Notes: generated by a model from the letters alone, not told the origin. A DNA stretch of 7,672 nucleotides from Betaproteobacteria bacterium (GCA_029883965.1 JAOUIN010000111.1:1-7672), one strand, 5' to 3'; positions 1-6,736 are shown, counted from the first letter of the stretch. A program made the numbers and translations.

Positions 1-271
1 GGCGGCGCTGCTGTGCGCGTTGCCGGCGACTGCCGCCGAGCCCGCGCCGCGCGGGATGCCATTCGAGGTTTACATCCGGCTCGAACACGGCATGACCGAG
101 GGTGAACTGGTGTTACGCGCGGGTAAACCGGACCACCAGTCGTGGGACAATGTGCGGGAAGGCCTGAAATCGTATTATTACTTCCCCACGCTCGCCAATC
201 CGTTCATCACCACCATCTCCCTGCGCTCGGGCCGCATCGTCGATATCGAACGCACACGAAAGACTCTCTGA
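1..271 (+). CDS. Small exported BamE/SmpA-like protein, 3' part only
   Basis: This gene enters from the left edge, open from base 2 and ending at a TGA at 269-271. The first visible codons read AALLCALPATAAEP, a hydrophobic stretch ending in small residues, which looks like the end of a signal peptide, so the mature protein is probably periplasmic or envelope-attached. The rest (about 70 residues) contains GMTEGELVLRAGKPD, then SYYYFP, then LRSGRIVDIER. That pattern (G-M-[ST]-x-x-E-[VL] ... G-x-P-D, aromatic strand, G-x-[IV] strand) resembles the small alpha-beta domain of the BamE/SmpA/OmlA type. The resemblance is by eye; the exact family is not certain. Its stop overlaps the lolA start by one base (TGATG), so the two are probably translated from one message. 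No role is assigned beyond a likely envelope function. The true start lies outside the window. Confidence 0.6.
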   Translation, partial: AALLCALPATAAEPAPRGMPFEVYIRLEHGMTEGELVLRAGKPDHQSWDNVREGLKSYYYFPTLANPFITTISLRSGRIVDIERTRKTL

Positions 272-876
272 TGCGCCTGTTGCTGATTCTGTCGTTGTTG
301 CTGCCGGGCGCCGCCGCCGCGGCGGGTATTGATGCCCTGAAGGCCTTTCTCGGGCAGACGCAGACCGTCAAGGCGCGTTTCGCGCAGATGGTGCTCGACA
401 AGAATCTGAAGACGCTGCAGCAGGCGCAAGGCGTCATGCAATTCTCGCGGCCCGGAAAATTCCGCTGGGATTACGTCAAACCCTATGAGCAGAGCATCGT
501 CGGCGACGGCAGCCGGCTGTGGATCCACGACAAGGACCTGAACCAGGTGACCGTGCGCAAGCTCGACCGTGCGCTGGGCGCCAGCCCTGCGGCGCTGCTC
601 GCCGGCAGCAACGATCTGGAACGCGACTACACGCTGAGCAATTCCGGCATGCAGAACGGGCTTGACTGGCTGGACGCGGTTCCGAAAAGCCGTGAGTCGG
701 TGTTCGAGCGCGTGCGCATGGGCTTCGGCAAGTCCGGACTGGAGGCGATGGAATTGCGTGACCAGTTCGGCCAGGTAACCGTGATCACGTTCACCGATGT
801 CGAGCGCAATCCGCGGATTGCGGACGGCGTGTTCCGGTTCACACCGCCGCCGGGCGCCGATGTCATTACCGAGTAG
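271..876 (+). CDS. lolA: Outer-membrane lipoprotein carrier protein LolA
   Basis: LolA accepts mature lipoproteins released from the inner membrane by LolCDE and carries them across the periplasm to the outer-membrane receptor LolB. The product is 201 residues, normal for the family. Residues 1-18 form a typical signal peptide (MRLLLILSLLLPG, then an alanine run), with cleavage likely near residue 18. The mature part follows the LolA pattern: VKARFAQ at 33-39, FSRPGKFRWDY at 58-68, then IVGDGSRLWIHDKDLNQVTV, and a C-terminal VFRFTPPPGADV. R60 in FSRPGKF aligns by eye with the arginine of E. coli LolA known to matter for handing lipoproteins to LolB. The ATG at 271 was chosen because it begins the signal peptide and overlaps the previous stop; the frame is open back to 142, but that extension has no signal sequence. 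The Shine-Dalgarno is weak, consistent with coupling. rarA follows after 17 bases. Confidence 0.95.
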   Translation: MRLLLILSLLLPGAAAAAGIDALKAFLGQTQTVKARFAQMVLDKNLKTLQQAQGVMQFSRPGKFRWDYVKPYEQSIVGDGSRLWIHDKDLNQVTVRKLDRALGASPAALLAGSNDLERDYTLSNSGMQNGLDWLDAVPKSRESVFERVRMGFGKSGLEAMELRDQFGQVTVITFTDVERNPRIADGVFRFTPPPGADVITE

Positions 877-893
877 GGCGTGACCCGGCCCGC

Positions 894-2201
894 GTGAGCG
901 ACCTGTTCGCAAAACGTGAGCCCGATGCGCCGCTCGCGGAGCGGATGCGCCCCCGCACGCTGGACGACGTCCTCGGACAGCAGCATCTGGTCGGCGCAGG
1001 CAAACCTTTGCGGCTGGCGTTCGAGGCCGGCAAGCCGCATTCGATGATCCTGTGGGGGCCGCCGGGCGTGGGCAAGACCACGCTGGCGCGGTTGATGGCA
1101 CAGGCCTTCGATGCCGAGTTCATTGCCATCTCCGCCGTACTGTCCGGCGTCAAGGAAATCCGCGAAGCTGTGGCGCGCGCCGAAGTCGTACTGCAGCAGA
1201 GCGGACGTCGCACGATCCTGTTCGTCGACGAGGTTCACCGCTTCAATAAATCGCAGCAGGACGCGTTCCTGCCGTTCGTCGAGCAGGGCCTGATTACCTT
1301 CATCGGTGCGACCACCGAGAATCCCTCGTTCGAGGTCAACAGTGCGCTGCTGTCGCGCGCGGCAGTGTATGTGCTGCAGCCGCTGACCGCGGCCGATCTG
1401 GCTGAACTGCTTGCGCGGGCATGCAGTAACCCTTTGTTTTCATTTAGTATTTCTGCGGATGCCCGCGACAGCCTGATCGCCTACGCTGACGGGGACGCGC
1501 GCCGCCTGCTGAACATGGTCGAACAGGTCGCCACAGCCGCGGCGCAGAGCAAAGCCACGGACATAGACACGGCGTTCGTCAGCCGTACGCTGACGCAAAG
1601 CCTGCGCCGGTTCGACAAGGGCGGCGACGCGTTCTACGACCAGATCTCGGCGTTGCACAAATCGGTGCGCGGGTCGGCGCCGGACGCGGCACTGTACTGG
1701 CTCACACGCATGCTCGATGGCGGTGCCGATCCGTTGTACCTGGGGCGGCGGCTGATTCGCATGGCCGTCGAAGACATCGGGCTGGCCGATGCAAGGGCGT
1801 TGCGCATGGCGCTGGATGCCTGCGAGACCTACGAGCGCCTGGGCTCTCCGGAAGGCGAACTCGCCCTGGCGCAGGCCGCGCTGTACCTGGCGGTGGCGCC
1901 GAAGAGCAACGCCGCTTACGTCGCGCACAACCGCGCGCGCGAACTGGTGCGCAATGATCAGTCGCGCCCGGTGCCCGAACACCTGCGCAATGCGCCGACG
2001 AAGCTGATGAAGGATCTGGGTTACGGCAAGGAATACCGTTACGCCCACGATGAGCCGGACGCGTACGCGGCCGGTGAACACTATCTGCCGGAGGGCATGC
2101 CAACGCCCGGGTTTTATGAACCGACCGACCGCGGGCTGGAGGCGAAAATCGCGGAAAAGCTTGCGTATCTGCGTCAGCTCGACCGGAAAAGCAATAAGTA
2201 A
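894..2201 (+). CDS. rarA: Replication-associated recombination protein A (AAA+ ATPase)
   Basis: RarA (MgsA) is a cytoplasmic AAA+ ATPase of the clamp-loader/WRNIP1 group that acts at stalled replication forks and interacts with SSB. The product has 435 residues, the usual length. Visible motifs in order are Walker A GPPGVGKT (55-62), Walker B ILFVDE (108-113) followed by the family signature VHRFNKSQQDAFLP, sensor 1 region IGATTENPSF (137-146), the arginine-finger segment LLSR (152-155), and a sensor-2 segment GDARRLLN (200-207). After these come the RarA-specific C-terminal helices, including YWLTRMLDGGADPLYLGRRLIRMAVEDIG. The start is GTG, giving MSDLF and directly followed by the conserved LAERMRPRTLDDVLGQ. 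It lies 17 bases after lolA with no strong Shine-Dalgarno, suggesting coupling. A short AT-rich patch at about 1431-1454 differs from the rest of the gene. The following gene is convergent. Confidence 0.97.
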   Translation: MSDLFAKREPDAPLAERMRPRTLDDVLGQQHLVGAGKPLRLAFEAGKPHSMILWGPPGVGKTTLARLMAQAFDAEFIAISAVLSGVKEIREAVARAEVVLQQSGRRTILFVDEVHRFNKSQQDAFLPFVEQGLITFIGATTENPSFEVNSALLSRAAVYVLQPLTAADLAELLARACSNPLFSFSISADARDSLIAYADGDARRLLNMVEQVATAAAQSKATDIDTAFVSRTLTQSLRRFDKGGDAFYDQISALHKSVRGSAPDAALYWLTRMLDGGADPLYLGRRLIRMAVEDIGLADARALRMALDACETYERLGSPEGELALAQAALYLAVAPKSNAAYVAHNRARELVRNDQSRPVPEHLRNAPTKLMKDLGYGKEYRYAHDEPDAYAAGEHYLPEGMPTPGFYEPTDRGLEAKIAEKLAYLRQLDRKSNK

Positions 2202-2273
2202 TTGATTTTATTGATATTTATTGAGGTTGTAGCGGCGTCCCAGATTCCAGTTCCGGCATCACATGCTGCGAGT

Positions 2274-2289
2274 CGGGACTAAATTCCCG
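2274..2289. repeat. Small inverted repeat between convergent genes
   Basis: CGGGA and TCCCG face each other across six bases, 10 bases beyond the minus-strand stop codon. No T-run follows on either strand, so it is at most a weak terminator or mRNA end structure. The rest of this 97-base gap between rarA and the hydrolase holds an AT-rich stretch just after the rarA stop, with ATTGA at 2201, 2210 and 2220. Confidence 0.35.
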
Positions 2290-2298
2290 CATTACAGA

Positions 2299-3174
2299 CT
2301 AAAAGCCGTACAAACGCGCGGGATTCTCGACCAGCACCTTGCGGCGCAGCGTTTCGTCCGGAACCCAGGTTGCAAGCATCTCGGCGAGTACCGGATCCTC
2401 GGGCATCAGCGCACGTGCGCCCGGATGCGGCCAGTCAGTACCCCAGACGACGCGGTCGGGCGCCGCGGCGACCAGCGCCTGCGCCAGCGGCGTGACATCT
2501 GGATACAGCGGCGCATTCTTCGAAATGAAATAAGGCCCCATTGCCTTGGCGTAACAGTTGTCGCGGCTGACCAGCCGCAGCAATGCCTTGAACGCCGGTG
2601 AGGCCACACCGTCTTGTGCCGGGCAGCGGGCGAAATGGTCAATGACGATGGTGATCGGCAGGCTGGCCAGTTGCGCTTCGGCCTCTGGCATTTTCGGCAG
2701 ATCAAGATAGAACTGCAGATGCCAGCCCAGAGCTTTCAGGCGGGGTGCGAGCCGCTCGCCGTCGGCCAGCGTCAGGCCTTCGGTGGCCGAGGCGAGATTG
2801 ATGCGCACACCGCGCACGCCGGCGGCGTGCAGGTCTTCGAGTTCCTGGTCAGAGATGTCCGCGTCGACAACAGCGACGCCGCGCAGCGCATGCAGCCCCG
2901 CTCGCAGCGCATCCACCATGCAGCTGTTGTCGGTGCCGTAAACGCTGGGCTGTACCAGCACGCCACGGTCACAGCCGTTGTTCTTCAGCATGGCTACATA
3001 ATCGGTCGTGAGCGCATCCGGCGCGATGTATCCGGCATTGGCGACGTACGGAAACCGCTGCTGCGGTCCGAATACATGGGCATGGCAATCGGTGGCGCCG
3101 GCAGGGAATCGTGTCTGTGGCTTGCGGGTGGCGGGAATGAAGCCTGGAATGTTCGGTGTGCGCAGCGTGGTCAT
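2299..3174 (-). CDS. LigI-like amidohydrolase-superfamily hydrolase (COG3618 type)
   Basis: This is a predicted cytoplasmic TIM-barrel hydrolase of 291 residues, resembling 2-pyrone-4,6-dicarboxylate lactonase (LigI) and related lactonases. Such enzymes open lactones or similar ring esters in aromatic or sugar-acid breakdown; the substrate here is unknown. Family marks are DCHAHVFGP, with H31 and H33 at the end of the first strand; VRGVRINL at 120-127; VIDHFAR with H180; WGTDWPHP with D247; and a C-terminal NPARLYGF. The spacing of H31, H33, H180 and D247 closely matches the active-site residues remembered for LigI, which works without a metal. The ATG at 3174 was chosen over an upstream TTG at 3231 because MTTLRTPNIPGFIP is the usual N-terminus and because the upstream TTG falls in a perfect -35 element (TTGACA). 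The gene is convergent with rarA and divergent from serS, with no pathway partners in the window. Confidence 0.85.
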   Translation of the reverse strand: MTTLRTPNIPGFIPATRKPQTRFPAGATDCHAHVFGPQQRFPYVANAGYIAPDALTTDYVAMLKNNGCDRGVLVQPSVYGTDNSCMVDALRAGLHALRGVAVVDADISDQELEDLHAAGVRGVRINLASATEGLTLADGERLAPRLKALGWHLQFYLDLPKMPEAEAQLASLPITIVIDHFARCPAQDGVASPAFKALLRLVSRDNCYAKAMGPYFISKNAPLYPDVTPLAQALVAAAPDRVVWGTDWPHPGARALMPEDPVLAEMLATWVPDETLRRKVLVENPARLYGF

Positions 3175-3201
3175 CAGTCGAGCCTGAAAAGAGGAGGGCC
3201 G

Positions 3202-3231
3202 ACTGTAGAAGCCGTGCGGGCGTAGTGTCAA
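3202..3231 (-). promoter_or_regulatory. Predicted promoter of the LigI-like hydrolase gene
   Basis: On the minus strand, TTGACA (a perfect -35, at 3226-3231) is followed 18 bases later by TACAGT (3202-3207, four of six matches to TATAAT). Transcription would begin near 3195, about 20 bases before the ATG at 3174. The Shine-Dalgarno there is weak (AGG about 9 bases ahead). Confidence 0.5.
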
Positions 3232-3234
3232 GGC

Positions 3235-3263
3235 TGGTTCTGTACTGTGATCTCGCCGATAAT
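3235..3263 (+). promoter_or_regulatory. Predicted promoter of serS
   Basis: GATAAT at 3258-3263 is a good -10 element, followed by a GC-rich stretch (GTGGGC). The -35 about 17 bases upstream (TGGTTC, 3235-3240) is poor. Transcription would start near 3270, leaving a leader of about 73 bases before the serS ATG. The element sits only four bases from the -35 of the divergent hydrolase promoter. Confidence 0.45.
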
Positions 3264-3342
3264 GTGGGCTCTTTTCAGCATTTGAATTTCGTGCCGCGGC
3301 GGTTACGCTGTGTGGCGCTTCACCCTACGATTCGGGAACGAC

Positions 3343-4620
<1,278 letters not shown>

Positions 4621-4631
4621 GGCAACTACGC

Positions 4632-4640
4632 TGGTAGAAT
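4632..4640 (+). promoter_or_regulatory. Predicted extended -10 promoter of tRNA-Ser
   Basis: TGG followed by TAGAAT (4635-4640) fits an extended -10 element. No convincing -35 is present at the right distance, which is tolerable for extended -10 promoters. The bases after it are GC-rich (GCTGCGCC), the kind of discriminator typical of growth-rate and stringently controlled stable-RNA promoters. Transcription would start near 4647, giving a leader of about 27 bases before the tRNA. Read-through from serS is also possible. Confidence 0.5.
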
Positions 4641-4673
4641 GCTGCGCCTTGCTACTCGCAGCGACGAATTACC

Positions 4674-4763
4674 GGAGAGGTGGCAGAGTGGTTGAATGTA
4701 CCGGTCTCGAAAACCGGAATACGCGCAAGCGTATCGTGGGTTCGAATCCCACCCTCTCCGCCA
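4674..4763 (+). tRNA. tRNA-Ser(CGA), reads codon UCG
   Basis: A full 90-base class II tRNA folds by eye. The acceptor strand GGAGAGG (4674-4680) pairs perfectly with CCTCTCC (4753-4759), followed by discriminator G at 4760 and an encoded CCA at 4761-4763. The anticodon stem CCGGT/ACCGG closes a seven-base loop CTCGAAA with anticodon CGA at 4708-4710. The long variable arm is ATACGC-GCAA-GCGTAT, the mark of a serine tRNA and the feature bound by the SerRS coiled coil. The T arm is GTGGG-TTCGAAT-CCCAC. The discriminator G is the usual serine identity base. It lies just after serS, and its 3' end is also part of the following terminator hairpin. Confidence 0.97.
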
Positions 4764-4805
4764 AATAAAAACGGTCCCGTTCGGGGCCGTTTTTATTTGG
4801 CGGAG
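4756..4805 (+). terminator. Terminator hairpin of tRNA-Ser, fused to the tRNA 3' end
   Basis: A 23-bp inverted repeat (one T-G wobble) closes on the four-base loop GTTC at 4779-4782. Its core is a GC-rich hairpin followed by TTTTTATTT, a normal rho-independent signal after the tRNA. Unusually, the left arm begins inside the tRNA: CTCCGCCA (4756-4763) is repeated in inverse as TGGCGGAG (4798-4805). In the precursor RNA the tRNA 3' end could therefore pair either with the acceptor 5' strand or with the terminator arm. If RNA polymerase stops in the T-run, most of the TGGCGGAG would not be transcribed, so the extra pairing matters only in read-through RNA. Confidence 0.85.
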
Positions 4806-4947
4806 CGCGGTGTGTGGACGAATCCACCGGTTCGACCAGCGACACGCGGGGCGTGTCGCGCAGGACGCTGCGCAACGCGCAGCGGTCCCGCGCATCAGTG
4901 CGGGATGACGGAATCGCCGTAAGGCGAGACCGGCACAATCCCGCCCA
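4775..4947. repeat. Tandem duplication, first unit
   Basis: Bases 4775-4843 match 4964-5032 at roughly 90 percent identity (about 7 differences in 69), and 4877-4945 match 5033-5101 less well. The unit therefore recurs after about 189 bases at its left end. This copy carries 33 extra bases (4844-4876) absent from the second. It contains several small hairpins: CGACACGC/GCGTGTCG (4840-4858), CTGCGC/GCGCAG (4868-4882), TCCCGC/GCGGGA (4886-4905) and TCGCC/GGCGA with a GTAA loop (4914-4927). It ends in AATCCCGCCC (4938-4947), 9 of 10 bases like the tRNA-Ser T-arm region AATCCCACCC. No believable protein is encoded. Confidence 0.8.
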
Positions 4948-4963
4948 CAGGGTTCTTGATGCA

Positions 4964-5116
4964 TCCCGTTCGGGGCCGTTTTTATTTGGTGAAGCGTAGT
5001 GTGTTGACGAAGCCACAGGTTCGACCAGCGACGCGCAGCGGTCCCGCGAATCAGCGCGGGGTGGCGGGGTTACGTAAGGCGAGAATGGCACAGTTCCACT
5101 CCCACTCTCTCCGTTA
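4964..5116. repeat. Tandem duplication, second unit, ending in a tRNA-Ser 3' remnant
   Basis: This is the second copy of the unit that begins at 4775. It keeps the right half of the terminator (loop plus T-rich arm), but the left arm is replaced, so the long hairpin cannot form here. It lacks the 33-base hairpin segment of the first copy. The last 24 bases (5093-5116) match the tRNA-Ser 3' end at 4740-4763 in 19 of 24 positions, including TCCCAC and CTCTCCG; the CCA is changed to TTA. The copy therefore ends with a degenerate tRNA 3' tail, 353 bases downstream of the real one. Confidence 0.75.
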
Positions 5117-5247
5117 AGCAGTCGATAGAAACTTCTACGTCAATTGCCTGACATTCGCGACTGCCTGCCCGGCGGTATACTTCTCCTACGCCATTTATCG
5201 TCTTCTTATCGACTTCTATATCCAAATTGAGCGCTACAACATTCAAT
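5117..5247 (+). promoter_or_regulatory. Upstream region of the orphan exported-protein gene
   Basis: This lies between the repeat region and the next gene. TATACT at 5176-5181 is a fair -10 element, but no clear -35 lies 16-18 bases before it. ACTTCT occurs three times (5131, 5179, 5212), and the first and third are extended as ACTTCTA followed closely by AATTG. No good Shine-Dalgarno precedes the ATG at 5248. The promoter call is weak. Confidence 0.3.
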
Positions 5248-6417
5248 ATGGCATGTAAAAAGCAATTCTGCTCAAAGGCCATCCTGTGGTGCGCCGCCAC
5301 TGTGTTCGTGTTCGTCACAGGCGCAGAGGCTGCCGATTTTGCAACCAGGGGCGGACCGGAGCCGGCCAACATCGATGCAGTTGCGGACGTCCTGCGACAG
5401 GATCCGTATGACATGGAATTGCTGATCAGCTTCGGCACCTCCAAGGGCGGCTCGGCGGGCCACCTCGCTCTGGGCCTCCGTGACCCGGCGTCCGGCGATG
5501 ACATGGTCTATTCGGCCAACTTCTATGCTGACCGGAAGCCCGCGCATGAGAAGCATTTCTATACCGACGATCTCATGATCAGAATCCCGAAGAAAGAGTA
5601 TCTGTTCAGGACAGCATCGTCGCTCGGTGACAAGGCCTCGTTCGGGCTCGACTTCGGCGAAATATACAAACGATCGGTCGTCGGCGTGCGCGTCTACGGC
5701 GTGCCAGCTGGTGAAAAGCACGCGCTTGCCGCTTTCTTCAAACGCATCAACGACGACTATCACAACCGTGCCACGAAGACCGAATACCATGACAGTGAGA
5801 TCAGGTACAACTACTTGCGCCTCAACTGCGCCAAGACCATCGGCTCGGGATTCAAGTACGGCGCTGGTTACAAGGACCTCGGGGTCACCAGCGCGAAGCT
5901 CCTGCCGGCGCGCACAAACGTAGTGGCGGCTGCCAATGCCAACATTCCCACAGAGATGGCGATGAAACTCCTCAAAGAGTGGAATGCACGCGGATATGGG
6001 ATGGACGTGGTGCTGTACAAGAAATACGAGGGCTCGACCTACGTGGATCCGTACGATGCGGAGAAGGTGGCGTTCAAGGATCTGCCAAACCGGTTCCCTT
6101 CCGTGATGTCGCGCGATTTCAGGAGGGATCAGGGTCAGTACGAGGACTTCGACAATCTCTTCGCGATGTATTTGCTCTACAACCTGGGCAAGTACACCGT
6201 GTCGGTGGACGACAATACGAAGCGGCTTGAGATCGTGAAGTTCAGTAATCCCATGGCCTACCCGGAGGCTGCCGAACTCGCCACCCGGAACGCCAAGGCG
6301 GACAGTGAGAAATTTCCCCTGCGCCTGCCGTTTTTGCCAAGTGGTATAGGGATCGGGGAGCCGACGGACAACTCACAGCGATTCATCGACGATCGCAACA
6401 AGAAGGCCGTGCCATAG
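5248..6417 (+). CDS. Unrecognised exported protein, possible permuted NlpC/P60- or DUF4105-like fold
   Basis: The 389-residue product has a signal peptide (residues 1-28; basic start MACKK, hydrophobic core, then GAEA before A29), so it is probably periplasmic. I do not recognise a named family. The N-terminal half shows LLISFGTSKGGSAGHLALGLRD with H72, then an aromatic strand VYSANFY, and later YNYLRLNCAKTIGSGF with C194. A His in a G-H-x-A-L strand followed about 120 residues later by an N-C at the start of a helix resembles circularly permuted papain-like proteins (LRAT, YaeF/DUF830, DUF4105), in which His precedes Cys. This is inference from motif order only. The C-terminal half is charged and rich in Y, D and K, without recognisable motifs. 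The ATG at 5248 was preferred to a TTG at 5227 because it begins the signal peptide. Neither start has a good Shine-Dalgarno. The gene stands alone. Confidence 0.8.
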   Translation: MACKKQFCSKAILWCAATVFVFVTGAEAADFATRGGPEPANIDAVADVLRQDPYDMELLISFGTSKGGSAGHLALGLRDPASGDDMVYSANFYADRKPAHEKHFYTDDLMIRIPKKEYLFRTASSLGDKASFGLDFGEIYKRSVVGVRVYGVPAGEKHALAAFFKRINDDYHNRATKTEYHDSEIRYNYLRLNCAKTIGSGFKYGAGYKDLGVTSAKLLPARTNVVAAANANIPTEMAMKLLKEWNARGYGMDVVLYKKYEGSTYVDPYDAEKVAFKDLPNRFPSVMSRDFRRDQGQYEDFDNLFAMYLLYNLGKYTVSVDDNTKRLEIVKFSNPMAYPEAAELATRNAKADSEKFPLRLPFLPSGIGIGEPTDNSQRFIDDRNKKAVP

Positions 6418-6628
6418 GCTGATCAGTTCTGGAAAAGAAGGCGTAGCGGCACCGCCGATGCGTTCACGCTCGTGGTCGTCGCAAGATCAACTGCGGACAC
6501 ACTCCTTCGATTTCTTGGTGGCTACGCTTTTGGTCATTCGTCTGCCTCGCGGCGCACCACATCCGGTTGACGGCTGATTCCAGTAATTGACGCATACCAA
6601 TAACTGCGTTTCGATGTATATCGGTTTT
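6418..6628. other. Non-coding gap, upstream part
   Basis: No gene is supported here. A seven-base inverted repeat, GCGTAGC at 6441-6447 and GCTACGC at 6521-6527, is embedded in longer partly matching arms (GGCACC versus GGTGGC; AAAA versus TTTT). This may be a relic of a mobile repeat or of a terminator for the preceding gene, but there is no clean T-run. TTGACG occurs at 6567 and 6587 without a matching -10 at the right distance. Confidence 0.4.
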
Positions 6629-6637
6629 TGGTAAAAT
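6629..6637 (+). promoter_or_regulatory. Predicted extended -10 promoter of the helical exported protein
   Basis: TGG followed by TAAAAT (6632-6637) is an extended -10 element, with a T-rich stretch just before it and a GC-rich stretch (GCCGCCGC) after it. The -35 position has only a weak match (TTTCGA, 6609-6614), acceptable for the extended type. Transcription would begin near 6644, giving a leader of about 93 bases that contains the hairpin at 6663-6701. Confidence 0.5.
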
Positions 6638-6662
6638 GCCGCCGCATCGTGGGATTGACGAT

Positions 6663-6701
6663 AGCCGGGCTGTCAGTCGTTTACCCTATATCGCCCCGGC
6701 T
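6663..6701 (+). repeat. Leader inverted repeat ahead of the helical exported protein
   Basis: AGCCGGG (6663-6669) and CCCGGCT (6695-6701) form a perfect seven-base stem around a 25-base loop that contains TTTACCCTATAT. It lies in the predicted leader, about 20 bases before the Shine-Dalgarno. No known riboswitch was recognised. It could be an RNA structure or, as DNA, a protein-binding site. Confidence 0.4.
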
Positions 6702-6736
6702 GAAAATTCTCAGGAATTAACCTTAAGGAAACAATA

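Noticed and set aside
142..270. Upstream extension of the lolA frame to 142
   Set aside because: It would overlap the preceding gene and place 43 non-hydrophobic residues before a clear signal peptide.
178..1101. Long minus-strand frames opposite lolA and rarA (also 627-1238, 1440-2081)
   Set aside because: They are shadows of secure plus-strand genes in GC-rich DNA, with arginine/alanine/histidine-rich composition and no domain.
2614..3225. 203-codon plus-strand frame opposite the LigI-like gene
   Set aside because: The minus-strand gene has conserved active-site motifs and a typical C-terminus; this frame has neither.
4964..4990. Second terminator in the duplicated unit
   Set aside because: The left arm complementary to the T-rich arm is lost, leaving only a short CCCGTTCGGG stem, so it is a decayed copy.
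4669..5091. Minus-strand open frame (and a second at 4626-4964) across the tRNA-Ser and repeats
   Set aside because: Its C-terminal part (RVGFEPTIRLRVFRFS...) is the antisense translation of a tRNA-Ser gene, a well-known false protein. The remainder is repeat DNA translated, with the repeated SLVEPV reflecting the tandem duplication.
4775..5116. Possible CRISPR array or integrated element
   Set aside because: There are only two units of about 190 bases plus a fragment, not short regular repeats with spacers, and no integrase, transposase or cas gene is present.
5070..5504. 144-codon minus-strand frame across the start of the exported-protein gene
   Set aside because: It overlaps the signal peptide of the plus-strand gene and the repeat DNA, and has no family-like features.
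6487..6537. 16-codon minus-strand frame (MTKSVATKKSKECVRS) with GAGG upstream
   Set aside because: It is too short to support from one sequence; the frame coincides with one arm of the inverted repeat and no promoter is evident.
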